DNA of 43,813 bases, from positions 1 through 43,813 of the forward strand of contig JBMFVV010000013.1 in assembly GCA_049965815.1 (NCBI GenBank). Reading direction: 5' to 3'. Made by a program: the position numbers and the translations under genes. This document shows, one piece after another, positions 23,787-32,306 of the stretch. A model generated the notes under the pieces. It did not search any database. It saw only the letters and a list, made by a program, of their open reading frames with translations, and was not told where the DNA came from. Origin of the DNA: GCA-001856825 sp049965815. GTDB taxonomy: Archaea; Thermoplasmatota; Thermoplasmata; Thermoplasmatales; GCA-001856825. How positions within the stretch are numbered: position 1 is the stretch's first letter; each line of letters begins with the position of its first letter.

Positions 23787-24872
23787 ATGTTATCTTACAG
23801 CAAGGTTTCCATTCCGTTATTGAAACCTTTCAAGACGAGTTTCGGCACGCAAACGACAAGGGATGCAATCATCCTTCTCTACCAGGGAAGGGAAGAGAAG
23901 GCGTTCGCAGAGGTTGTCACGGATGATGCACCCCTATATGGATATGAGGACAACTTCACCGCCATGCACGTGATAAACAATCACCTGAAGGAAATATTCT
24001 CGCCTGATCTCGAGCCCGAGAAATTCAACGAGAAGGCGAAGGCAATAAGGGGGCACAACATGGCAAAGGGGGCCATGGAGATGCTGCTCTGGGACATAAA
24101 TGCAAAGAGGGAGGGAAAGCCTCTCCACAGGTTCCTCGGCAAGAGCAGGGGAAAGGCGGAGGTTGGAATATCCATAGGCATGTCGACGATAGACGATGAG
24201 CTGAGGACGATAGGTGAAGCAGTGAAGAGGGGGTACAGGAGGATAAAGGTGAAGATAGAGAAGGGTTACAACGTACAGCTCCTCAGCGCAATAAGGGAAA
24301 GATTTGGCGATATCCCCCTCAGCGTTGACGCAAACCAGGGGTTCACGAGGGATGATTTCAAGATTCTGAAGAAGCTGGATCAATTCAACCTGAAGTACAT
24401 TGAGCAGCCGCTGCCGCTGGAGGACATAAACGGCCATGCACTCCTGAGGAAGGAGTTGAAGACTCCAATATGCCTGGACGAGAGCATTGAATCTGTGGAA
24501 TCTGCGGTTAACGCAATGGAGAGGGGGGCTGTGGACATCATCAACATCAAGCCAGGCAGGATAGGCGGATTGCTTAACTCGCTGGAAGTGATGGAAAGGG
24601 CAAAGGAGAATGGAGTGAAGATATGGATTGGCGGTATGCTTGAGACCGGGATTGGTAGATCGTTCAACATATCACTTGCATCCAATGTGCTCGTTAACCT
24701 CCCGGGAGACACATCTCCAAACGACAAGTACTTCAAGAAGGACATAACAAACGAGAGATTTGAGATGAGGGACGGGATGATCGCGCCTTACAAGGGACCC
24801 GGCATTGGGGTATCGCTTGATTATGAATTCTTCAACAGCGTGCAGGTGGAGGGGGGAAGGCTCCTTGATTGA
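23787..24872 (+). CDS. Enolase-superfamily N-acylamino acid racemase / o-succinylbenzoate synthase
   Basis: 361 residues: N-terminal capping domain and C-terminal TIM barrel of the MLE subgroup. Catalytic lysines lie in RIKVKIEKG and in NIKPGRIGG; metal ligands are D in LSVDANQG, E in IEQPL and D in CLDESIES. WIGGMLETGIGRSFNI and NLPGDTSPNDKYF are characteristic of the NAAAR/OSBS branch. Menaquinone synthesis (OSBS) and N-acylamino acid racemisation cannot be told apart by motif, but the overlap with an M20 amidohydrolase strongly favours racemisation. It overlaps the next gene by 8 nt. Confidence 0.88.
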   Translation: MLSYSKVSIPLLKPFKTSFGTQTTRDAIILLYQGREEKAFAEVVTDDAPLYGYEDNFTAMHVINNHLKEIFSPDLEPEKFNEKAKAIRGHNMAKGAMEMLLWDINAKREGKPLHRFLGKSRGKAEVGISIGMSTIDDELRTIGEAVKRGYRRIKVKIEKGYNVQLLSAIRERFGDIPLSVDANQGFTRDDFKILKKLDQFNLKYIEQPLPLEDINGHALLRKELKTPICLDESIESVESAVNAMERGAVDIINIKPGRIGGLLNSLEVMERAKENGVKIWIGGMLETGIGRSFNISLASNVLVNLPGDTSPNDKYFKKDITNERFEMRDGMIAPYKGPGIGVSLDYEFFNSVQVEGGRLLD

Positions 24873-25971
24873 TCTCGCAGAAGTGGATAAGATATACCCC
24901 CTCATGGTCGAGTACAGGCGGCACATCCACGAGAACCCTGAACTGGGGATGGATACTGTCGAGACGAAGAATTACGTGAAGAAGCTCGCTTCAGATCTGG
25001 GCTTCAGCATCAAGGAAGTGGGCAACGGCCTGATAGTCGATTACGGCGCAAACCCAAAGGTGGCGCTGAGGGCGGACATGGATTCCCTGCCCATAGTGGA
25101 GGAGACTGGGCTTAAGTTCTCTTCAAAGGTGAACGGAAGGATGCACGCATGCGGACACGACTTTCACACATCCGTTCTCATGGGTGCGATGATCTACTGC
25201 AAGAGGATGAATTTAAAGCCAGTCAGGTTCATCTTCCAGCCCGGGGAGGAGATAGGGCAGGGGGCAGCCATGATGATAGAAGGAGGAGCGCTGGACGGCA
25301 TATCAAATACGTTCGGCCTTCATGTCTGGCCTTCACTCAACGTAGGCGAATACTCTATATGCAGGGGGAAGGCGATGGCTGCGGTGGACAGTTTCGACAT
25401 AAAGGTGAAGGGATCGGGCGGTCATGGCGCATACCCACATCTTGCATACGATTCAGTTCTGGAATCAGCAAGGATAATACAGTACCTGCTCGCAGTTCCT
25501 GCCAGGAAGATAGATCCTCTGAACTCAGCAGTCCTGAGCATAGGATACGTGAACGGTGGGAAGGCAAAGAACATAATTCCTGCAGAGGTGGATATAGGCG
25601 GTACTGTGAGAACTTACACAAGGGAGGATTCTGAGACCATAGAGCGTGAAGTCACAAAATTCAGGGGTGAGCACGTGGAAGTGAATTACGTGCGCGAACT
25701 TCCTCCGCTGATAAATGACGAGAGAATCGCAGGAAAGATAGATTCAGTTGCTTCGAAATACCTGAAACCTGTGGTGGCAAGGCCAACAATGGGAGGGGAG
25801 GACTTTGCATTCTACTGCTCAAAGGTTCCGAGCGCATTCGCTTTCCTGGGCACAGGAAAGATCAGGGGCATGGAGGTTTCTAAGCACTCAAGCGTGTTTG
25901 ATGTGAACGAGGATGCACTGAAATACGGACTCCTGCTTCAACTATCAGCAATAGAGGCCCTTTCATCCTGA
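24865..25971 (+). CDS. M20 family amidohydrolase / N-acyl-L-amino acid hydrolase
   Basis: 368 residues. I chose TTG 24865: the GGAGGGGGG purine run lies just before it, it overlaps the racemase stop by 8 nt, and homologues start at this point; the residues upstream are antisense-like filler. Visible: HIHENPELG, ALRADMDSLP with the metal aspartate, MHACGHDFHTS, FQPGEEIGQGA and a late GGEDFAFY, all typical of M20D peptidases that remove acyl groups from amino acids. Paired with the racemase it can convert N-acyl-D or L amino acids to free L-amino acids. Confidence 0.9.
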   Translation: MIDLAEVDKIYPLMVEYRRHIHENPELGMDTVETKNYVKKLASDLGFSIKEVGNGLIVDYGANPKVALRADMDSLPIVEETGLKFSSKVNGRMHACGHDFHTSVLMGAMIYCKRMNLKPVRFIFQPGEEIGQGAAMMIEGGALDGISNTFGLHVWPSLNVGEYSICRGKAMAAVDSFDIKVKGSGGHGAYPHLAYDSVLESARIIQYLLAVPARKIDPLNSAVLSIGYVNGGKAKNIIPAEVDIGGTVRTYTREDSETIEREVTKFRGEHVEVNYVRELPPLINDERIAGKIDSVASKYLKPVVARPTMGGEDFAFYCSKVPSAFAFLGTGKIRGMEVSKHSSVFDVNEDALKYGLLLQLSAIEALSS

Positions 25972-25980
25972 CAAAAATAA

Positions 25981-25990
25981 GTTTTATTAT
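25981..25990 (+). promoter_or_regulatory. TATA-like box of the mptD-THEP1-trm1 operon
   Basis: GTTTTATTAT is about 26 nt before the GTG at 26011, supporting that non-ATG start and a leaderless message. Confidence 0.45.
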
Positions 25991-26010
25991 CGATAGCGTA
26001 TTCATGCTGT

Positions 26011-26382
26011 GTGGTTGATCCCGCGACGAGTTATTTTTCCTGTAGTGATAAGGAGAGGGCAATTTTCGAGGCTGGAGTCAAGCTTGGTTCAATTTATCAC
26101 CAGTACACGGGGATACCAATCAACGACAGCAACGTCGAATTCCTTGAAAGGGCGATAGAGAAGGCAGTATCCGTCCAGCCATTCGTCACCAGGGTCAAGG
26201 TGAGCATTGACAGAAGGAAGGTTGGAAAGTCAAGGCCGGCATACAAGTACAAGACACTCCTCGGGGACATGATGGACGTAACGATCAACATAAAGTACGG
26301 GAAGGCAGTGGTCGAGGGCAGGATGGCCTGGGTGTCTTCCATGAAATACCCGCTCATGAGGTTCAAGGTGCTTGAGGAATGA
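26011..26382 (+). CDS. mptD: Archaeal dihydroneopterin aldolase (MptD/DUF372)
   Basis: 123 residues from GTG. The block SDKERAIFEAGVKLGSIYHQ followed by TGIPI, and VTRVKVSIDRR, match the archaeal MptD family, which cleaves dihydroneopterin to 6-hydroxymethyl-dihydropterin in tetrahydropterin/methanopterin-like cofactor synthesis. It heads a three-gene set in which each start overlaps the preceding stop by 4 nt. Its partners (THEP1 NTPase and Trm1) are not pterin genes, so co-expression is probably for convenience or shared methyl/C1 demand. Confidence 0.82.
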   Translation: MVDPATSYFSCSDKERAIFEAGVKLGSIYHQYTGIPINDSNVEFLERAIEKAVSVQPFVTRVKVSIDRRKVGKSRPAYKYKTLLGDMMDVTINIKYGKAVVEGRMAWVSSMKYPLMRFKVLEE

Positions 26383-26918
26383 AGGTTAAGATATCGCTGG
26401 CAGGCATGCCAGGAGTAGGAAAGACACAGACCCTCCTGAAGACTATAGACATTTTGGAGAAGGAGGGTAATGTCGTAGGTGGAATACTGACAGAGAAGGT
26501 CATGGATGGGAAGGAGGCAGTGGGCCTCAGGGTGCTGGACTGGCACAGCAAGACATCCATAATTTTCGCGCACAAGAGCATCAACTCCAGGATAAGGATA
26601 GGAAAGTTCGGCGTTGACCTGAAGGCGTTTGACCAGGTCGCCATCCCCGCTATAGAATGGTCCAGGGAGAACGCTGACGTCATTGTCATAGACGAAGTGG
26701 GAAAGATAGAGCAGGAGAGCAAGGCTTATACGGAAATAGTGAAGGAGGTGCTGGAACTGGACAAGATGATGATAATCACGCTCCACAAGAAAGGCAGGAA
26801 CCCGCTGCTCCAGGAAGTGAAGAAGAGGGACGACGTGAGGAGCCTAGAGGTTACGCAGATCAACAGGACGCTCCTGCCATACAAGATAGCGCAGCTCCTG
26901 AAGGGAGAAGAAGCTTGA
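26379..26918 (+). CDS. THEP1-type nucleoside-triphosphatase
   Basis: 179 residues. P-loop GMPGVGKTQTLL (about 9-20) and Walker B IVIDEVGKIE match the THEP1/NTPase_1 family found in archaea and eukaryotes (cancer-related NTPase), which hydrolyses several NTPs and may act on nucleotides or RNA. Size is normal. The ATG overlaps the mptD stop and the stop overlaps the trm1 start. The true physiological role of the family is not settled. Confidence 0.88.
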   Translation: MKVKISLAGMPGVGKTQTLLKTIDILEKEGNVVGGILTEKVMDGKEAVGLRVLDWHSKTSIIFAHKSINSRIRIGKFGVDLKAFDQVAIPAIEWSRENADVIVIDEVGKIEQESKAYTEIVKEVLELDKMMIITLHKKGRNPLLQEVKKRDDVRSLEVTQINRTLLPYKIAQLLKGEEA

Positions 26919-27913
26919 TCATACGGGAAGGAGCAGTTGAAATAGAGACAATTTCATCATTTGAAAAGGGGCCCGGGAGCATTTCACCCGGCTTCTACAA
27001 CAGGTCAATGGAAGTATCAAGGGATTTCTCAGTTGCGCTGCTAAAGACAATGAAACCTGGAATAGCTCTTGATTCAATGGCTGGAACGGGGATAAGGGGG
27101 TTGAGGATTGCCAAGGAGGCGGGGTGGAATGTGGTGCTGAACGACAAGGACCCAAGGAATACTGAGATAGAGAAGAGGAATTCCAAGTTGAATTCCGTTG
27201 ATTTAGAGATCATGGGTGAGGACTATTTCTGCGCCGTCTCATCACGCAAGTGGGACTATATAGACGTTGATCCATTCGGAACGCCTTCCGGGCTGCTGGA
27301 AGCGGCAATAATGAACCTGAAGAACAACGGCATCATTGGAGTGACGATGACTGATACTGCAAACATTGAGGGGAAGTCCCTGGATAAGGGTCTCAGGATC
27401 TATGGGTCCAGGTCCATTCACGGTATATATGCAAGGGAGGTATCAACAAGGATATTCGTGAAGTATGTGATGGAGAGAGGGGCATCCCTGGGCAGGGCCG
27501 GCAAGCCGCTCATTGCGATCAGGGAAGGCCACTTCATCAGGGTATTCGTGAAATTCAGGAAGGGGAACAGGGTTGCAGATGAGTCGATGGAAGGGATGAG
27601 AATGGTGGAAGTGGATGGGAAGACTGTTGGCCCCCTTTACGTGGGCAGGCTGTACGACGCTGAAGCCCTCAGTAAGATGGAAGATTTCCCATTTTCTGAG
27701 CATTCGAGGAAGCTATTCACCAATTTCAGGAATGAGGACCTGATGTTCCTCTTCTTCACCAATTCCATTGATAAAAAGGAGATAAAGAAGTCCGCCATAA
27801 TGGATAAACTGCAGGAGAAGGGTTATAATGCAGGAAGTACGAATTTCAATGATAAGGGCATCAAGACAGACTGCGACAGAGAGGAGTACACAAAAATACT
27901 AAAATCTATATAA
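26915..27913 (+). CDS. trm1: tRNA (guanine26-N2/N2)-dimethyltransferase Trm1
   Basis: 332 residues from TTG 26915. It uses SAM to methylate G26 of tRNAs. SAM-binding ALDSMAGTGIRGLRIAKE, the DVDPFGTP motif (about 117-124) that replaces the DPPY-like motif in this family, and TMTDTANIEGKS are visible. Slightly shorter than typical archaeal Trm1 (about 370-380), with a reduced C-terminal domain lacking the cysteine-rich zinc part of larger homologues. The start overlaps the THEP1 stop. Confidence 0.92.
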   Translation: MIIREGAVEIETISSFEKGPGSISPGFYNRSMEVSRDFSVALLKTMKPGIALDSMAGTGIRGLRIAKEAGWNVVLNDKDPRNTEIEKRNSKLNSVDLEIMGEDYFCAVSSRKWDYIDVDPFGTPSGLLEAAIMNLKNNGIIGVTMTDTANIEGKSLDKGLRIYGSRSIHGIYAREVSTRIFVKYVMERGASLGRAGKPLIAIREGHFIRVFVKFRKGNRVADESMEGMRMVEVDGKTVGPLYVGRLYDAEALSKMEDFPFSEHSRKLFTNFRNEDLMFLFFTNSIDKKEIKKSAIMDKLQEKGYNAGSTNFNDKGIKTDCDREEYTKILKSI

Positions 27914-27933
27914 AAAAGCTATATTTAAAAGAC

Positions 27934-27943
27934 CTTATTTAAT
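27934..27943 (+). promoter_or_regulatory. TATA-like box of the lipid operon
   Basis: CTTATTTAAT is about 27 nt before ATG 27966. A second similar box ATATTTAAAA (27921-27930) lies upstream, so two start sites are possible. Confidence 0.45.
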
Positions 27944-27965
27944 AGACGCACTTTCGGTTCTAGCC

Positions 27966-28784
27966 ATGAAAGGATATCTCGCCCTGATGAGACCTGTTAA
28001 TGCTGTGATGGCGTCATTTGGAACAGTCATAGGGGGCGTAATTGCGGTCGAAAGCTTCAGAGGACTGCTGTACCCACGCCTATACCTTGCAATGGCCGTC
28101 GTTTTCCTCATACTTCTCGGCGGGAATATCTTGAACGATTATTTTGATGCTGATATAGACAAGATCAACCACCCGAACAGGCCGATACCTTCAGGACAGG
28201 TATCAAGGGCATCAGCAAAATACCTGGCCATAGCACTGTTCATAGCAGGGCTGGTCATTTCCATATTCACATTAAACATCACGCAGTTCCTCATAGCAGC
28301 ACTTGCCATTTTCCTTCTGGCCACGTACGAATGGAAGACAAAGGCCTGGGGGCTTGCAGGTAACATCATTATATCGTCACTCGTAGGCCTCGTATTCGTC
28401 TACGGAAGCATGTCGATAAGGCTGACGGACGTCGTAATAATACTCTCCCTCATGGCATTCCTTGCAAATCTGGCAAGGGAGATAGTGAAGGACGTTGAGG
28501 ACGTATCTGGTGACATCAACAGGACAACGCTTCCGAAGAAGATAGGAAAGGGGCTGAGCCTGGTGGCAGCGGCTATACTCATCATCATCGCAGTCTCCCT
28601 GACGCCCATACCCTATATCTTCTTCAGGTGGAACGGAGTCTATGCATTCACGGTTGCCCTTTCAGATATCATATTCCTCATATCCGTTGCATATTTCTTC
28701 AGTGACCAGACAAAGGGGCAAAATCTGATAAAGATCGGCATGATCCTGGGACTGGTAGCATTCCTGGTTGGTAGTGCGATATGA
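27966..28784 (+). CDS. Digeranylgeranylglyceryl phosphate synthase (UbiA family)
   Basis: 272 residues with about eight or nine membrane helices. The prenyl-diphosphate/Mg motifs NDYFDADIDKINHPNRPI and NLAREIVKDVEDVSGD (two aspartate-rich regions) identify the UbiA superfamily; the NHPNRPIPSG form is that of archaeal DGGGP synthase, which adds the second geranylgeranyl chain in ether-lipid synthesis. The 4-nt overlap with GGGP synthase, the enzyme of the previous step, strongly supports this over a quinone-type prenyltransferase. Confidence 0.9.
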   Translation: MKGYLALMRPVNAVMASFGTVIGGVIAVESFRGLLYPRLYLAMAVVFLILLGGNILNDYFDADIDKINHPNRPIPSGQVSRASAKYLAIALFIAGLVISIFTLNITQFLIAALAIFLLATYEWKTKAWGLAGNIIISSLVGLVFVYGSMSIRLTDVVIILSLMAFLANLAREIVKDVEDVSGDINRTTLPKKIGKGLSLVAAAILIIIAVSLTPIPYIFFRWNGVYAFTVALSDIIFLISVAYFFSDQTKGQNLIKIGMILGLVAFLVGSAI

Positions 28785-29497
28785 TACTGGAGAACATAAA
28801 ATACGGACGAATCAGGCATCTGACTCTTTTAGACCCGGAGAAGAATGGACCTGACAGCATAAAAGGCGTGATAGAATTCATCAACGATTCTGGAAGCGAC
28901 GGCATAATGGTCGGCGGGTCTACGAACACGGACCAGAAATCTGTGGACGAACTTGTTGTTGCCATAAAGAGGTCAACTAAAAAACCAGTCATCCTCTTTC
29001 CATCTAGCCCCGAGGCGCTATCCCCGCATGCAGACGGTATATTCTATCTCAGCCTCCTGAATTCCTCATCCCTGAAATACGTGGTTGGTTACCAGGTGCA
29101 GTCGGCAAGGCTGCTGAAGCGGACGAAGATGGAAGTGATTTCCGTCGCATATCTCGTCTTTGAGCCGGGGATGACAGTTGGGAAGGTGGGTAGTGCGAAC
29201 CTGATAGGGAGGGATGATATTTCAACTGCACTTGATTATGCAACTGCGGCGGAGCTGATGGGCTTCCAGGCGATATACCTGGAGGCGGGTTCAGGCGCAC
29301 CGAAGAGCATAGACCCGAAGGTCGTAAAGGCCGTCTGCGAAGACATGACAATACCTGTAATAGTAGGTGGAGGCATAAGGGATCCCGTCACCGCAAAGAA
29401 GATGCTTGATTCTGGTGCAGCAGCTGTTGTCACGGGAACGGTAGCGGAAAGCGATCCAGCCGTACTGGGGAAAATAGTGAAAGCTATAAAGGGCTAG
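28781..29497 (+). CDS. Geranylgeranylglyceryl phosphate synthase
   Basis: 238 residues, one TIM barrel of the PcrB/GGGPS family. It joins sn-glycerol 1-phosphate to geranylgeranyl diphosphate, the first committed step of archaeal membrane lipids. Motifs: LTLLDPEKN (start), DGIMVGGST, LFPSSPEALSPHADGIFYLSL (split as LFPSSPEAL and ADGIFYLSL), YLEAGSGAPKSI and VIVGGGIRDP, all phosphate- or substrate-binding positions. It is translationally coupled to the UbiA gene and ends tail-to-tail with the TPR gene (4-nt overlap). Confidence 0.94.
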   Translation: MILENIKYGRIRHLTLLDPEKNGPDSIKGVIEFINDSGSDGIMVGGSTNTDQKSVDELVVAIKRSTKKPVILFPSSPEALSPHADGIFYLSLLNSSSLKYVVGYQVQSARLLKRTKMEVISVAYLVFEPGMTVGKVGSANLIGRDDISTALDYATAAELMGFQAIYLEAGSGAPKSIDPKVVKAVCEDMTIPVIVGGGIRDPVTAKKMLDSGAAAVVTGTVAESDPAVLGKIVKAIKG

Positions 29498-30111
29498 GAT
29501 TCAGACTCTATCTTCTGAAGGTTGATCTTCGCCTTGTTGTTTGATGGGTCTAAAGAAAGTGCCTTCTCGAAATCTGCAACTGCAGTTGCATTGTCCCCCT
29601 TAGACATATATGCAAGACCCCTGTTGACATAGTAATCTGCATTCTGCGGGTTGAGCTTTATTGACTGGTCGTAATTCTTTATCGCTTCGTCATATTCATT
29701 GAGGTAGAAATAGGCGTTGCCGAGGTTCACGAAACCGTCTAGGTACAGCTCATCCAGAGCAATGCACTTCTTCAGGTTCTCCACAGCATTCCTGTAGTCC
29801 CCCCTCTCAAGGTAGACGCTGCCAACGTTGAAGTAGAGATCCTGGTCATCCTTCCCTTCCTTTATCAGCTCGTCAAATATCTCCAGGGCCTTGTCATACT
29901 TTCCCGAATGGAAGTACGTCACTGCCAGATTGAACCTGGTCTCATAATCCCCCTTGTCAAGCTCAAGCGCCTTCTGGAAGTTGTCTATTGCCTCCTTGTA
30001 CTTCTTGAGCGACAGGTATCTTGATCCCCTCTCGAAGTATATCTCGGCACTGACTACTCTCTCCGCCTTCTCGTTCTCTTCCTTATTTTCCTTCGTTACT
30101 CTAAAGTCCAT
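29494..30111 (-). CDS. TPR-repeat protein
   Basis: 205 residues with about five 34-residue tetratricopeptide repeats, for example YKEAIDNFQKALELD, YDEAIKNYDQSIKLNP and YVNRGLAYMSKGD blocks. An N-terminal charged helix precedes them. No signal peptide or catalytic domain. TPR superhelices bind other proteins; the partner is unknown. Monocistronic as far as can be seen, convergent with GGGP synthase. Confidence 0.85.
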   Translation of the reverse strand: MDFRVTKENKEENEKAERVVSAEIYFERGSRYLSLKKYKEAIDNFQKALELDKGDYETRFNLAVTYFHSGKYDKALEIFDELIKEGKDDQDLYFNVGSVYLERGDYRNAVENLKKCIALDELYLDGFVNLGNAYFYLNEYDEAIKNYDQSIKLNPQNADYYVNRGLAYMSKGDNATAVADFEKALSLDPSNNKAKINLQKIESES

Positions 30112-30156
30112 TGCAACTTGGAAATAAAGGAGGAAATAAAATATTTGTCAAAAATT

Positions 30157-31491
30157 TCAGGACATTTCGCTTAGTACCTGTTTCACCTTTGTTGAGAATT
30201 CGCTTATGTCTTCCTCGTTGACAATGAGAGGTGGCCTCAGTCTTATCGTCTTCTCAGAAGCCTTCAGCACCACAACGCCTTTAGAGTAAAGCCTGTCGTA
30301 GAATTCGTCCCTCTTCTTGTCGCTCTTGAAATCGAATGCGTCCATGAGCCCTCTTCCCCTTGGATTGAAAAGCACGTCCGGGAACTTCTGGTTCATCTCC
30401 TCAAGGAATTCCACTATGATCTTCCCCATATCCTCCGCATTCCTGAGCAGGTTGTATTTCTTCATGATCTCTATGATCTTTGTTGACCTGACCATGTCCG
30501 ACAATGTTCCTCCCCAGGTGGAGTTGATCCTGCTGGATACCTTGAACACGTTGTCCTCGACCTCATCAACCTTCTTCCCGGCCATTATGCCGCATGTCTG
30601 CGCCTTCTTCCCGAATGCAAGCACGTCCGGCTCTATGCCGAAGTGCTGGTGCGCCCACCATTTGCCAGTTATACCCATTCCGGACTGCACCTCATCCACT
30701 ACGAACAGTGCGTCGTTCTCATGAACAACCTCCATGGCCCTCTGGAAATATTCCTTCCTGAAGTGGTTGTCACCGCCCTCACCCTGGATCGGCTCCATGA
30801 TGAATGCTGCGATGTCATTCTTGTACTTCTTGAATGCGGCGTTCATCTCCTCTATGCTCTTCTCCTCAAGCTTCTCCACGTCCTCAATCGATTTCCTGGT
30901 GATTGGGAAGGTCATCTTCGGGTTTGTTATCCTTGGCCAGTCGAATTTCGGGAAATACATGGTCTTCCTAGGGTCAAAGGTGTTGGTGAGGCTCATCGTA
31001 TAACCGCTCCTTCCGTGGAAAGCCTCCTTCAGGTGCAGTATCTTCGTTCCCTTCTCCCCCTTCACCCCTTCCGCCATATTCTTCCTGACCTTCCAGTCGA
31101 ATGCCGTCTTTAGCGCATTCTCAACCGCGAGTGCACCGCCGTCTATGAAGAAGAAGTGCTTCATGTACTCCGGGCCCGTCTCCTTTGCAAATGTATCCAC
31201 GAACCTGGCCATTTCTGGGGTGTAGATATCGGAATTCGTGACCTTGGTGATTGCAGCCCATTTGAGATCTTCGAGGAAATCCTTCTCGAACATGTCAGGA
31301 TGGTTCATTCCAACCGCATTAGATGCGAAAAAACCGAAGAAGTCCAGGAATTCCTTCTTTGTGACCATGTCATACATTCTCATCCCCTTGCTCCTCTTCA
31401 GGTCAAGAATGAGTGGCATACCGTCTGCGAGCATGTGAGATGATATCATTTTTTTAATTTCATCCGCGTCCAGCAACTCTTGATTAAACAT
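30157..31491 (-). CDS. lat: L-lysine 6-transaminase-like class III aminotransferase
   Basis: 444 residues from ATG 31491, chosen because a TATA-like box (about 31510-31522) sits 25 nt upstream; the earlier start at 31506 is too close to it. Class III marks: FFFIDGGALAVENALKTAFD, HLKEAFHGRSGYTMS, EPIQGEGGDNHFR, LFVVDEVQSGMGITG and the PLP lysine region LAFGKKAQTCG. The GGALAVENALK and AFHGRSGYT forms match lysine 6-aminotransferases (LAT), which make alpha-aminoadipate semialdehyde from lysine. Ornithine or GABA aminotransferases differ in these blocks. Lysine degradation or piperideine-type product formation is inferred. Confidence 0.82.
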   Translation of the reverse strand: MFNQELLDADEIKKMISSHMLADGMPLILDLKRSKGMRMYDMVTKKEFLDFFGFFASNAVGMNHPDMFEKDFLEDLKWAAITKVTNSDIYTPEMARFVDTFAKETGPEYMKHFFFIDGGALAVENALKTAFDWKVRKNMAEGVKGEKGTKILHLKEAFHGRSGYTMSLTNTFDPRKTMYFPKFDWPRITNPKMTFPITRKSIEDVEKLEEKSIEEMNAAFKKYKNDIAAFIMEPIQGEGGDNHFRKEYFQRAMEVVHENDALFVVDEVQSGMGITGKWWAHQHFGIEPDVLAFGKKAQTCGIMAGKKVDEVEDNVFKVSSRINSTWGGTLSDMVRSTKIIEIMKKYNLLRNAEDMGKIIVEFLEEMNQKFPDVLFNPRGRGLMDAFDFKSDKKRDEFYDRLYSKGVVVLKASEKTIRLRPPLIVNEEDISEFSTKVKQVLSEMS

Positions 31492-31563
31492 ACAACAAAA
31501 GTACAAGAGAAGATATATATTTTTCTTACTTGTAAAATTATCGATGTATAAAAATAAAACAAA

Positions 31564-32211
31564 TTATTTATTAATCATTTCGCACTCTTCTTCCCCTATC
31601 TCTTCCTTGAAAATATTTGACATATTCCTGATCATCAGTTCCAGGAATTCACTCTCATCCACTTTCCTCCCTATCTCCTTCTCCAGTGATGTCATGACCC
31701 CGGGATCCATGTCACACGGGCTTATGCTGAAGAACTTCGAGAGATCAGTGTTGATGTTCACTGCAATTCCATGCAGGGTGGAGAAGCCCTTCACCGCGAA
31801 GCCTATGGAGCATATCTTCCTGTCGCCGACCCACACACCTGTTTCCTTGTACAGCCTTCCTTCCCCTTTTACCCCATAATAGCCAAGAGTCTCTATCAAC
31901 GCAGCCTGGACCTGCTCGATCAGTTCCCTCACATTGATTCCCCTCTCCTTCAGGTTGAATATGAAATAAAGGACAACCTGCCCCTTCCCGTGATATGTGA
32001 GATTGCCGCCCCTTTCCACCCTCAGTATGGGAACGGAATAAGTGCCTCCGCTGCTCGGGTCGTAGTGGATACCCCCCGTATATGTGTCTTCGTGCTCAGT
32101 TGCAATGATCGTATCACCGATCTTCCCATCGTTCCTGAGAGCGTTCATCTCCCTCTGCATCTCGAGACATTTCCCATAATCCATCGGGATGCACCTGAGA
32201 AGTCTGATCAT
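31564..32211 (-). CDS. lipB: Octanoyl/lipoyl-protein transferase LipB
   Basis: 215 residues. It transfers octanoate from acyl carrier to lipoyl domains. The substrate pocket RGGNLTYHGKGQVVLYFIF, the catalytic lysine in GFAVKGFSTLHGIAVN and the acyl-accepting cysteine in ISPCDMDPGVMTS are all present. Lipoyl synthase (LipA) is not in the window. A TATA-like ATTTATC lies about 25 nt upstream. Lipoyl enzymes themselves (2-oxoacid dehydrogenases, glycine cleavage) are not seen here either; the oxoacid enzyme at 39421 is ferredoxin-type and needs no lipoate. Confidence 0.92.
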   Translation of the reverse strand: MIRLLRCIPMDYGKCLEMQREMNALRNDGKIGDTIIATEHEDTYTGGIHYDPSSGGTYSVPILRVERGGNLTYHGKGQVVLYFIFNLKERGINVRELIEQVQAALIETLGYYGVKGEGRLYKETGVWVGDRKICSIGFAVKGFSTLHGIAVNINTDLSKFFSISPCDMDPGVMTSLEKEIGRKVDESEFLELMIRNMSNIFKEEIGEEECEMINK

Positions 32212-32306
32212 CCCTACTGTAGTTGATAAGAAGATAAATCGTTACTCATGTTATGCCCGCCAGGAAATATAGTTACGACTGGAGGTAAAAATGACCTCTT
32301 CCCACT

